DNA of 64,000 bases from Pseudanabaena cinerea FACHB-1277 (lineage in GTDB: Bacteria > Cyanobacteriota > Cyanobacteriia > Pseudanabaenales > Pseudanabaenaceae), in NCBI RefSeq assembly GCF_014696345.1, contig NZ_JACJPY010000003.1, forward strand, positions 1 through 64,000. The letters run 5' to 3'. A model generated the notes under the pieces. It ran no database searches. It worked only from the letters and a program-made list of their open reading frames with translations, and had not been told where the DNA came from. How positions within the stretch are numbered: the stretch's first letter is position 1; the number at the start of each line of letters is the position of its first letter. Positions 16,143 to 24,404 of this stretch are shown here, piece by piece. The position numbers and the translations under genes were made by a program.

Positions 16143-18983
16143 TTAAGCGGCCTCCACCTTAAATGTCTCCACCGAAGCCTGCAATTTACTGGCAACATTG
16201 GCGGTCTCTTGGAGCGCTGTCGCCACTTCGCGGGAGGTTAGCGAAGACTTTTGCGACTGACTGGAGAGACTTTCCATAACCTGTTTTACCGATTGCGAAG
16301 TTTGCACCTGCGAAACTGTAGCCTGAGAAATGCCCTGAAATAGTTCATTTACCTTCCGTGCCACCTCCACAATTTGATTTAAACTCCTACGAGCATCTTC
16401 CACCTTGTTTGTACCTTCCACCACCTGCAAAGTACTAGCTTCCATGGATTCCACCACCTCACTGGTTTCCTGTTGAATACTTTCCACAATGCGGGCAATT
16501 TCCTTGGTTGCCGTCGCCGACTGTGCCGCCAATGCACCAACTTCCTGGGCAACCACCGCAAAGCCACGTCCCTCTTCACCTGCACGCGCCGCCTCAATAC
16601 TGGCATTTACCGCCAACATATTTGTCTTGAGCGCAATCTGGTCAATTAAAACCACAACCTTAGAAATTTGTTGCGAAGCCTCACCAAGCCGTTTTACCTT
16701 CTTAGCAGTTTCCGACACAGTTTGCCGTAACTGCAAAATACTAGAAGCTGATTGCTCGATCGCTTGACTACCTGTTTCCGCCGTCACCGCCGCTTGGTTA
16801 GAAGCATCCGCCGCCTGTTTTGCATTCACCGATACCTGCTGGATCGAGTCGGTCATCGCTTGCACCGACTGCAATGCTTCGTCAAGCTGTTGCGCCTGCA
16901 AAGTGGCTTCATCCGCCAGACTGCGAATTGATTCATTGTTAGTATTTACCGATGAGCTTACTTGCAAAGTCGCCTGTTTTACCTGCGTGACAACCTCCCG
17001 CAAACTTTCTACGATCGCATTAAAGAAGTCAGCAACAATGCCAATTTCACCCGCCGAGATTTGAGCGCGAACGGTCAAATCCCCTGATACTGCACCTTCA
17101 ACATCCGACAATAATGTAATTAACTCCTTTTGCAAGGCTACACTGCGTTGACGCTCCTGCTCTGCCACATAAATCTGTTGCTCCACAGTGGCTAAACCAC
17201 CAAGCGCTCGCCCAATTTCCTCGGCATAGCTTTGCATTAGCTTGATCTCTGGTTCCTGCCATTGGCGATTTTCAAAGCAGGCATGGGCAATTAACAGACT
17301 ATCTAACTCACCAGCCCGTAACACTGGCACAACCAGATTGGCTTTGATCTGGAGCTTTTTCATCAAGTCTAGGTGAGCAGGTGAGAATCCTGCATCGAAT
17401 ACATCCCTAGTTGCCACTAACCGACCCTGCTTATAAGCTTCAAGAATTTCTTGCGGAATGCAGGGATCGTTTAAGCCCGCGTTTTTGGCACTAGGTAAAT
17501 TTACTAGCCCCGACTCAGCAACTATAATCCCTTGACTACTGATGGATGAACCTGAAACAAAGCGATACAGCACCAGTCGATCGCAGTTTAGTTCTTGGCG
17601 AATTTCGGACAAGAATCGGCTCAAAGGCTCGTCCAGTTCTGCAATATTTCGCGATCGCGATACTTGCGCCAAACTTTGCGATCGCCTTGCTTGGGTTTCT
17701 TGCAAAGCCAAGAAGGTCTGCAACTGTCCAGCCATTGCGTTAATGTTATCCCCCAATTGCGCCAACTCATCCTGCCCTGTAACCTCTAGGCGTGTATCAA
17801 GATTCCCCTTACCTAGCTCAAACACCGCCGCCGTTGCATCAATAACTGGCTTAGTTGCCCTCTGAGCGATCGCGATCGCCAACAGCCCTGCCAATATAGT
17901 GATGCCACCAGTGGCTAAGACGAAAATCAACAGCAATTGTTGCTGCGGTTTTAGTGCGATATCCGTATCAGCTGCAATCAAAGTACTCCATTTTAAATCT
18001 GGCAATCCTTCGATTTTGGGCAATGGAGAATAGCCAACAAACTGCTCAGTACTATCAACCAAGTCAATCGATCTAGCAGAAACACTCTCTCCTTTGTCAA
18101 CCAGAGACCCTAAGCCTGGGAAATCCACCTTAAGTTCACGCCCTACCTGATCCTTTTCTAAAGCCACGAAAAACTTACCATCCGACTCAACTAAGTGATA
18201 CTCTTCACCATCAGCACTAAAGTCTTTAATCAAATCTTCTAAAACCGAAGCTTGTATTCGAGTACGGATAACTGCGGTAGTTTTGCCAGTGGTAATATCC
18301 TTGACTGGTGCAGCCACAAAGATGCTGACCTTTTTAGTTACAACTGAAGGCTCAGGTTGACTGATGAAAGGTTTATTGGTGCTAAGTACCGTCTGAAAAT
18401 AGGGACGCTTAGAAATATTCGTTGGTGGTGGCTCTGTGCTTGCATCTACAATTAAATTCCCATCAGGACGATATACCGCGATACTGTCATAAACCCCATA
18501 ACTTTTTATGTAATTTTCTAAAATCTCTTTCTGCTCCGCCAAGTTCAAAGATGCTTGCACCTTCGGATTAGTCAAAGAAGGCAATTGCGAAAGCACAATA
18601 ATGTCGGCATAACGTTCACGCATGAAGTATGCCACCCGATAAGCTGCCCCTTCAGCGCGTAAAGCCTTTGCTTTTTGAGTTGAGAGAGCAACGTTTTCAC
18701 CTACATACACATAGGTGAATCCCCCTAAAACTAACAACGGAATTGTAATTGCTGCTACTGAAATAATTGCCGTCTTTGTCCGCAAGCCTAGCGCCTGCCA
18801 CCAAGCTCTTATGGGATTATGCCCAGACTTTGGCGATGTAGGCACAAAAGGCAAGGATGCAGTAATGGGCTTTGCATGGATATCATTGCTATCAAGATTC
18901 CCCAAGTCGTTGCTAATAGGTTTTGTACCATTACCATTCATTACTTCAGGGCTGTCAAGGTGAGAGCGCGAGTCAAGAGCCAT
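16143..18983 (-). CDS. Methyl-accepting chemotaxis protein, PilJ/PixJ-like, with a cyanobacteriochrome-like GAF domain
   Basis: A membrane receptor of about 946 residues. TM1 lies at about 70-95 ([19 protein letters not shown]). It is followed by a periplasmic Cache-type sensor, TM2 ([19 protein letters not shown]), HAMP, GAF, a second HAMP-like segment and the MA signalling hairpin ([18 protein letters not shown]). The GAF domain is of the cyanobacteriochrome type ([19 protein letters not shown]). Its canonical bilin Cys is Ala (about 536), while the upstream Cys survives in DPCI (about 508), 28 residues earlier. It probably does not form a normal photocycle. The frame opens at 18998; GGAG nine bases before the ATG at 18983 favours the later start. 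Four bases separate its stop from the CheA gene. Confidence 0.93.
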   Translation of the reverse strand: MALDSRSHLDSPEVMNGNGTKPISNDLGNLDSNDIHAKPITASLPFVPTSPKSGHNPIRAWWQALGLRTKTAIISVAAITIPLLVLGGFTYVYVGENVALSTQKAKALRAEGAAYRVAYFMRERYADIIVLSQLPSLTNPKVQASLNLAEQKEILENYIKSYGVYDSIAVYRPDGNLIVDASTEPPPTNISKRPYFQTVLSTNKPFISQPEPSVVTKKVSIFVAAPVKDITTGKTTAVIRTRIQASVLEDLIKDFSADGEEYHLVESDGKFFVALEKDQVGRELKVDFPGLGSLVDKGESVSARSIDLVDSTEQFVGYSPLPKIEGLPDLKWSTLIAADTDIALKPQQQLLLIFVLATGGITILAGLLAIAIAQRATKPVIDATAAVFELGKGNLDTRLEVTGQDELAQLGDNINAMAGQLQTFLALQETQARRSQSLAQVSRSRNIAELDEPLSRFLSEIRQELNCDRLVLYRFVSGSSISSQGIIVAESGLVNLPSAKNAGLNDPCIPQEILEAYKQGRLVATRDVFDAGFSPAHLDLMKKLQIKANLVVPVLRAGELDSLLIAHACFENRQWQEPEIKLMQSYAEEIGRALGGLATVEQQIYVAEQERQRSVALQKELITLLSDVEGAVSGDLTVRAQISAGEIGIVADFFNAIVESLREVVTQVKQATLQVSSSVNTNNESIRSLADEATLQAQQLDEALQSVQAMTDSIQQVSVNAKQAADASNQAAVTAETGSQAIEQSASSILQLRQTVSETAKKVKRLGEASQQISKVVVLIDQIALKTNMLAVNASIEAARAGEEGRGFAVVAQEVGALAAQSATATKEIARIVESIQQETSEVVESMEASTLQVVEGTNKVEDARRSLNQIVEVARKVNELFQGISQATVSQVQTSQSVKQVMESLSSQSQKSSLTSREVATALQETANVASKLQASVETFKVEAA

Positions 18984-19046
18984 CTTAGTAAACTCCATTT
19001 TTTAATAAAAATAAAAAAAACAAAAAAGGCAAGAGGAGAATGAAAC

Positions 19047-19559
19047 TTATATACTGAAACCATGACTAACGATCGCATCTGTGTTTAGTAAATACAGGCG
19101 CGGCATACCTTTGTCAGGGCGAATCAGCCAACCGCTCAAAAACTTCCTAGCTTCGTTGGGAATATTTGTCTCTGATAAATCCTGTGGGGACAAGATCCTA
19201 TTTTCAGCAAACCTCATCACTTGCCCAATGCGATAGACAGCCAAACCAATAAATGACGCACCTATTTGTAAGATCGCAACATGGGTTTCGAGAGCGGTGG
19301 GATCAATAGCTGTAAATCCTAGCAACTGGGGCAAATCTAGTACCCAAAAAACATTACTGCGATGTTCAATTAAACCGATAAGACAAGGATGCGTATTGGG
19401 CATCTGGGTAAATCTCTCAGAAGAGACAATGATTGTCTCCTGAATAGAGTCTAACGGCACTGCCATGTCTAAATTCTGACCGAGTTGCAATGTTAAATAA
19501 GTCAAGCCCAAGCTTGTCCTTGGTTGGTCTTCCTGTAGCTCAATTAATAGTTTGCTCAT
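19047..19559 (-). CDS. CheW-like coupling protein of the Pil/Pix operon
   Basis: A 170-residue CheW-domain scaffold that would link the receptor to the CheA kinase. Core marks are PLDSIQETIIVSSERFTQMP, CLIGLIEHRSNVFWVLDLPQLLGF, and the later IGLAVYRIGQVMRF. It starts at ATG 19559 (MSKLLIELQ), just past the stop of the preceding receiver gene at 19561; a start at 19571 would overlap that gene. The receptor gene follows 63 bases later. The order receiver, CheW, receptor, CheA is that of cyanobacterial pil/pix clusters. Confidence 0.9.
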   Translation of the reverse strand: MSKLLIELQEDQPRTSLGLTYLTLQLGQNLDMAVPLDSIQETIIVSSERFTQMPNTHPCLIGLIEHRSNVFWVLDLPQLLGFTAIDPTALETHVAILQIGASFIGLAVYRIGQVMRFAENRILSPQDLSETNIPNEARKFLSGWLIRPDKGMPRLYLLNTDAIVSHGFSI

Positions 19560-19560
19560 C

Positions 19561-19923
19561 CTATATCCCAACCTTTAGCGATCGCAGAGCTTGAAGAATT
19601 TCATCTTTGGTAAATGGCTTAGTGATATAGACATCTATACCTTGCTTCATTCCCCAAAAACGATCTAATTCTTGATCCTTAGAAGTACAAGCAATTACAG
19701 GTACTTTGCTAGAAAGCCTTTTGATCGCCCGACAAAGCTCTAAACCACTCATCCCTGGCATAACTAAGTCAGTAATTATAACATCAGGTTTCAACCTTTC
19801 AAACTTTGCTAAACCGTCGGTGCCATCACTAGCAGTAATGATATTGTATTCTCCTTGTCTAATATACTCGCAAATTAGCGCGAGTTCAGAAGGGTTATCC
19901 TCCACAACCAAGACAGTGATCAA
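19561..19923 (-). CDS. CheY-like response regulator (PilH/PixH type), TTG start
   Basis: A single receiver domain of 120 residues, with VLVVEDNPSE (acidic pocket), PDVIITDLVMPGMSG (phospho-acceptor Asp), CTSKDQ and YITKPFTKDE (conserved Lys). An ATG frame begins at 19959. However, AGGAGG seven bases before a TTG at 19923 marks that codon as the likelier start. It gives a length equal to the paralogue at 19983-20342 (119 residues) and the expected MITVLVVED N-terminus. It would take phosphate from the CheA kinase and control pilus motors. Confidence 0.92.
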   Translation of the reverse strand: MITVLVVEDNPSELALICEYIRQGEYNIITASDGTDGLAKFERLKPDVIITDLVMPGMSGLELCRAIKRLSSKVPVIACTSKDQELDRFWGMKQGIDVYITKPFTKDEILQALRSLKVGI

Positions 19924-19982
19924 AGTCGTACCTCCTAAATATTTCTCACTAAACAACATTTCTCACTAAACAACTTCCCCTA

Positions 19983-20342
19983 CTAGATCACAGAACGTAC
20001 AGCGTGTAAAATATCCTCACGACTGAAAGGTTTACTGATATAAAAATCGATGCCTTGTTTCATGCCCCAAAGCTTATCTAGTGCTTGATTCTTAGAAGTG
20101 CAAGCAACAATTGGCACATCCTTAGTCTCAGCATTTTTCTTCAGATTGCGGCACAACTCCAGACCATTCATGTCTGACATAACCAGATCATTCATCACCA
20201 CATCAGGTCTCTTGCCCTCAATTTTTTTGAGTTCCTCTTGACCATTGTTAGCCCTGATCACATTGTATTCACTGTCAACCAAGTAGCTAACAATTAAGTC
20301 CTTCTCGGTAACTGTATCTTCAACCACAATTATTGTTGTCAT
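19983..20342 (-). CDS. CheY-like response regulator (PilH/PixH type), second copy
   Basis: A 119-residue single receiver with IIVVEDTVTEKD, PDVVMNDLVMSDMNG (phospho-acceptor Asp retained, the usual Pro replaced by Ser), CTSKNQ and YISKPFSRED. It is clearly a tandem duplicate of the 19561-19923 protein: WGMKQGID and SKPF are shared. It lies second in the operon, after the PatA-type gene, with a gap of 59 bases to the next receiver gene. Two PilH-like proteins in one operon may act as signal output and phosphate sink. Confidence 0.92.
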   Translation of the reverse strand: MTTIIVVEDTVTEKDLIVSYLVDSEYNVIRANNGQEELKKIEGKRPDVVMNDLVMSDMNGLELCRNLKKNAETKDVPIVACTSKNQALDKLWGMKQGIDFYISKPFSREDILHAVRSVI

Positions 20343-20398
20343 TATGTGCTGCCTTTTTTAAATTGTTACCAAAATAATTGTCAAAATTGCTGATAAAA

Positions 20399-21688
20399 TC
20401 ATATCAAATGACGCATCATCATTTTTAATAAATCTGATTGGACAAAAGGTTTAGTGAGATAGTCAGTTGCTCCTGCTAGTTTTGCCCTAGCTCGATCAAT
20501 TAAGCCTTTATTCCCCGTAACCATTACAATCGGAATATCTTTGAGACTTGAAGATTTACGAATTAGAGAACATAATTGATAACCGTCAACGTTAGGCATT
20601 CCAATGTCTAACAAAATCAAATCAGGACGAATTGAAGTTATTTTCATCAAGGCTTTCATCGAATCTTGAATTAAAGTTACTTGAAAATCTTCACTACCTA
20701 AATAGCTCCTAATAATGCTGAGCATCGACTCACTATCATCAATGCACACCACTTTCCAAGTCTTGGGGGAACCGTGGGCTAAAACCTGAGATATAGAAGA
20801 AATGCCATCGTTTGCTGTCTCTTCAAATTCTTCCAAGGTTTCTGATAACTGGTTAATGTTATACTCCTCTTCATCAGGACTGAGGCGATATGTGGGGGGT
20901 AATAGATCAAAGGGGGGCAGAGGATCTCTTAGTAAAATTGAGCCATCTTTGATCATTGGGCTAAGTTGCTTGGCGAGCATGAGAGGATCTTTACCTAACA
21001 GCGCTCCTAACTGATAAAAATTAAACCCCCTAAGAATCCTGCCTAGTCTCTGAACTGTGTCCATAGACATCCGTCGCGCTGCTGAGGTTTGGCTGACAAG
21101 ATATAAACATTGATGGGGGGAGCAGATGGTCGGCCCGAGGCTATACCAAGCTTGGAGCCGTTTTTCGACAACATCTAGGATTTGGCTGGTCGTTAGTTTG
21201 CAGTATATATTTCGTAGTAAATGGGGGTAATACTTCTCTATAAATTGGCCATCCTCTAGGCAAAGAAATGACTCAATTACCTCCTGTGCCATTCTGGCAA
21301 CTAATTTGCTTGCAAGAGGCTTGGGCAAATAATTTTCATTGACTAGCCACAAAAGTGCCAAATATTCGGTGCATAAAATTTCGCTAGTAACTTTGTATTT
21401 GGCATTGTCGGGATTGGGGTCGTCAAAAATAAGCCGCAATTGCGATCGCAGCTTGTCATTTAGTGCTGGCACTTCACGACTGAGACCACGCAAATGTCGC
21501 TCTAAACGTTCAAAGCTGTCGAGGGAATGGGAGGCATAGGCTAATTTGCCATGATGAACATAAAAAGCCCAGCGAATACTGTTACGGATAACATAAACGC
21601 AGCCATCCTCTCTAAGCTCCAAACCCTTAAGGACACTTTTGGCGGTTTTTATTTGATCATCTACCATATCTAGAGTCGCAAATACCAT
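20399..21688 (-). CDS. PatA-type response regulator (PilG/PixG-like)
   Basis: A 429-residue protein with an N-terminal PatA domain (DUF4388-like, FYVHHGKLAYASHSL). A middle helical region precedes a C-terminal receiver (VVCIDDSESMLSII, PDLILLDIGMPNVDG, VTGNKG, YLTKPF) with all phosphorylation residues present. PatA/PilG/PixG proteins head cyanobacterial pilus chemosensory operons and control the localisation or activity of the motility machinery. This one is first in the six-gene minus-strand operon ending with CheA at 13292. The promoter must lie in the long gap upstream. Confidence 0.92.
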   Translation of the reverse strand: MVFATLDMVDDQIKTAKSVLKGLELREDGCVYVIRNSIRWAFYVHHGKLAYASHSLDSFERLERHLRGLSREVPALNDKLRSQLRLIFDDPNPDNAKYKVTSEILCTEYLALLWLVNENYLPKPLASKLVARMAQEVIESFLCLEDGQFIEKYYPHLLRNIYCKLTTSQILDVVEKRLQAWYSLGPTICSPHQCLYLVSQTSAARRMSMDTVQRLGRILRGFNFYQLGALLGKDPLMLAKQLSPMIKDGSILLRDPLPPFDLLPPTYRLSPDEEEYNINQLSETLEEFEETANDGISSISQVLAHGSPKTWKVVCIDDSESMLSIIRSYLGSEDFQVTLIQDSMKALMKITSIRPDLILLDIGMPNVDGYQLCSLIRKSSSLKDIPIVMVTGNKGLIDRARAKLAGATDYLTKPFVQSDLLKMMMRHLI

Positions 21689-22524
21689 AAATAATCACAA
21701 TTGTCTGACATTCAATAAATCAGATTTGTCTCGAATTTCCCCCACCGATGTGTAGTTTTGAAATACCTCAATGCTGTCAATAATTACAGACACCACACTA
21801 AAAGAGGAGTTTGCCCCAATCGCCACCCAGAGCCTAGAGACTGTTTAAAGACCTTTTCACAGCTTTGTGTGGTATTGATTTGGGCTGTTTTACTAAAAAC
21901 CTCTCTAGATTAAGACTCTTAGACAAATTCTCAATGAGAAACCCAGAGCTTATGAACTTTACATCGGCACAAAAAATTTTCCAAACCTCAATACATTGAC
22001 ATTCTCCGCACTGAAGTGACTGAGATTCCTGATTTAGCGAGATAACCTACCAGAAAGACTTACATCTAACTAGCAGAGGTCGAACTCGACCCAGGCGTAG
22101 AAATTTGGGTATGCCCTACCCTATTTAAACCAATAGCCAATATATTCAGAGCAGCATTGTGATCACGGTCTAAAACTCTACCGCAATGACTGCATTGATG
22201 AGTGCGCTCACTCAGTGATTTCTTGACCGTTAGGTTATATCAATATTCTAGTGCCTTAAAAGACTCAAACAAACCCTACACAACAATGCAAACCATTACA
22301 TAGAAATATAGCAGCATTAGCTAAGCCCAAGTAGACTACAGCTTAAAACAAGCTCTGTGGTAATTGGTGTTATCTAGTATACATAACAACAGATATACAT
22401 AATAGCTAATGGTACTCACTATTGATATCTAAATACTTGTTCGTATTACAGGGATAGACATAGGCTAGTCCAAACCAATGTATTCTAGAGCAGTGCTAAT
22501 TTGCGAATATTATTGCCACTTCCT
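21689..22524. other. Long intergenic region with a dead transposon fragment
   Basis: About 830 bases between the divergent chemosensory operon and the homocysteine-family gene. A TnpB C-terminal remnant occupies 22066-22236 (separate entry). The parts on both sides are AT-rich and have no open frame I can defend. Promoters for both flanking transcripts are expected here, but I could not fix them by eye. I see no riboswitch consensus before the 22525 gene. Confidence 0.6.
22066..22236 (-). pseudogene. tnpB: C-terminal fragment of an IS200/IS605-family TnpB
   Basis: The minus strand from 22236 to the stop at 22066 encodes NLTVKKSLSERTHQCSHCG followed by RVLDRDHNAALNILAIGL. This matches the end of TnpB: the second CxxC of the zinc ribbon and the final RuvC acidic motif DRDHNAA. 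The first CxxC and everything before it are missing, and the upstream bases are unrelated. It is therefore a dead remnant. TnpB is an RNA-guided nuclease encoded by IS200/IS605 and IS607 elements. No TnpA or intact element remains nearby. Confidence 0.85.
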
Positions 22525-23691
22525 ATGACCCAAGCGATCGCCGATATCAATGCCAAAATCAAAGCGGGTAAGGCAAAAGTCCTCACCGCGATCGAATTGA
22601 AAGCCCTTGTTGCCGAGATCGGGGTCACGGCTGCGTCAAAGCAGGTGGATGTGATCGTGACTGGCACATTTGAGCCGATGGAGTCATCAGGGGCGATCAT
22701 TAACCTTGGTCATACCGATCCACCAATCAAAATTCGCAATTGTTGGATTGATGGTGTACCAGCCTATGCAGGTTTTGGTGCGGTTGATATCTACTTGGGC
22801 GCAACCCAAGAGGCAGAGCCAAGCGAAGAAACGCCACAATATCGTGGTGGTGGTCACGCGATCGCCGATCTAATTGCAGGGAAAAATGTATCTTTCAAAG
22901 CGATCGGGCAACCCAATGATTGCTATCCCCGCGCCAACTTTGAAACCACGATTACCAAGGAATCAATCAATCAGTTTTATTTATTCAATCCTCGTAATCT
23001 TTATCAAAACTTCATTGTTGGGGTCAATGGCGGTGAAGAGACGCTGCATACTTACTTAGGTCCATTGCAACCAAGGCTGGGTAATGCTGTTTATTCTAAC
23101 CCAGGGGTAATTTCGCCCCTGTGGAATGATCCTGATCTGCAATTGATTGGCATCGGCACGCGGATTTTTATGGGTGGTGGTGTTGGTTATGTGGCTTGGG
23201 AAGGTACACAACATTTTCCATTGCAAAAGCGTTTAGAAAACCGCACCCCAATCGGTCCTGCTGCTACTTTGGCATTAATTGGCGATGCGAAACAAATGAC
23301 CCCCGAATGGGTACGCGGTTGTTATTTTCGTAATTATGGTGCTTCTCTGATGTTGGGGGTGGCTGTACCTTTGCCAGTCATTAATGAAGAGGTGGTGGCG
23401 AGAGCATCGGTGATGGATGATGCGATCGTTGCGCCTGTGATTGACTTTGCCATTCCGCGCCGTGTTCGTCCTATTTTTGGCTCAGTGTCCTATGCTCAGC
23501 TTAAGTCGGGCAAAATTACGATCGCTGGTAATACGGTTCGCACTGCGCCCCTCGCCAGTATGCACCTATCAGAAGCCGCCGCGCAAACCCTCAAAGATTG
23601 GATCTTGAAGAAAGAGTTTACGCTTACAGAACCTGTGGCAATGTTACCGAGCGATCGCGCCTTTCTGCCCCAAGATGTGAAGGGTTTTTAA
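22525..23691 (+). CDS. HcyBio/DUF39 family protein, probable homocysteine biosynthesis
   Basis: A 388-residue protein of the HcyBio (DUF39) family, members of which take part in making homocysteine from aspartate semialdehyde and sulfide in some archaea and bacteria. Family-like features are TAIELKALVAEIG, VIVTGTFEPMESSGAIINLGH, a Gly-rich AYAGFGAVDIYLGAT, and GTRIFMGGGVGYVAWEGTQH. Start at ATG 22525 (MTQAIADINAK) is preferred over the upstream TTG frame opening at 22501. Its 3' end overlaps by four bases the stop of the converging DUF928 gene. The role in cyanobacteria is inferred from the family only. Confidence 0.88.
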   Translation: MTQAIADINAKIKAGKAKVLTAIELKALVAEIGVTAASKQVDVIVTGTFEPMESSGAIINLGHTDPPIKIRNCWIDGVPAYAGFGAVDIYLGATQEAEPSEETPQYRGGGHAIADLIAGKNVSFKAIGQPNDCYPRANFETTITKESINQFYLFNPRNLYQNFIVGVNGGEETLHTYLGPLQPRLGNAVYSNPGVISPLWNDPDLQLIGIGTRIFMGGGVGYVAWEGTQHFPLQKRLENRTPIGPAATLALIGDAKQMTPEWVRGCYFRNYGASLMLGVAVPLPVINEEVVARASVMDDAIVAPVIDFAIPRRVRPIFGSVSYAQLKSGKITIAGNTVRTAPLASMHLSEAAAQTLKDWILKKEFTLTEPVAMLPSDRAFLPQDVKGF

Positions 23692-24404
23692 GGAAATAGT
23701 AGCAAGGGTTGTTGCGAAATTGCCTCTAAACCCTGAGCATCAAGAACCTTTTGCCAAATAGATTGGGATGTGGGCATGGTTTGGACAATTTCGGTGAGTA
23801 ATTCTGACCAGATGCCGTATTTTTGATAGAAGGCGAGGCGATCGCTGGTGGTTTTGGCTCGGCTAAGTTCTAGGCTTTGGGCGGCGGGCAGTTTTAGGCG
23901 GTAAAGATAGCCATAGAGGGTTTGACGACTGGCATTAGGCTTGGGCGAACAGACATATTCTAGTTCCCAAAAATAGCGTTGTTCTTGTTGGATCGGTAAT
24001 ATGGGTAAGCTGACAGCAAATATGCCAGTGCGATCGCTGGTGTTAATTATTTGCGAATAAATAGCGACTTCTGCCTTTGATGAGGCTAACAACCGAAAGC
24101 GGTATTTGCCTGTGGTATAGGGAGAATAAAAGTAAAAGGTGGGATTTTGTGCCAAGGTGATCGTATCGCCGATGTCATCTTGATCGTAGCGATCGAGCAG
24201 TGGGGTAAGGGCTGTGAGTACGGGTTGCCCTTTGGCAATTTGTGGGCATTCGGGATCTCTTGGTATCCAAGGCTTCTGCCCTCTCGGTCTTCTTGGCTGA
24301 GGCTCGGAACTGCTCGGAACTGATTGCGCGATCGCATTTGTTCCCGTTCCCCCTACCATCATCGCATTAGTCACAATCGAGATCGTCACTAATGTAGTTC
24401 GCAT
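23688..24404 (-). CDS. DUF928 family secreted protein
   Basis: A cyanobacterial DUF928 protein of about 238 residues. An N-terminal signal sequence (MRTTLVTISIVTNAMMVGG, ending near AIAQS) suggests export to the periplasm. Then come a Pro/Arg-rich linker, ECPQIAKGQPVLTALTPL, and a beta-rich domain with NPTFYFYSPYT and RYFWELEYVC. Function is unknown. The start at 24404 leaves a 38-base overlap with the 3' end of the CHASE2 kinase gene upstream, suggesting translational coupling; a start at 24440 is also open. The pairing with a CHASE2 kinase suggests that the two work together. Confidence 0.85.
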   Translation of the reverse strand: MRTTLVTISIVTNAMMVGGTGTNAIAQSVPSSSEPQPRRPRGQKPWIPRDPECPQIAKGQPVLTALTPLLDRYDQDDIGDTITLAQNPTFYFYSPYTTGKYRFRLLASSKAEVAIYSQIINTSDRTGIFAVSLPILPIQQEQRYFWELEYVCSPKPNASRQTLYGYLYRLKLPAAQSLELSRAKTTSDRLAFYQKYGIWSELLTEIVQTMPTSQSIWQKVLDAQGLEAISQQPLLLFP

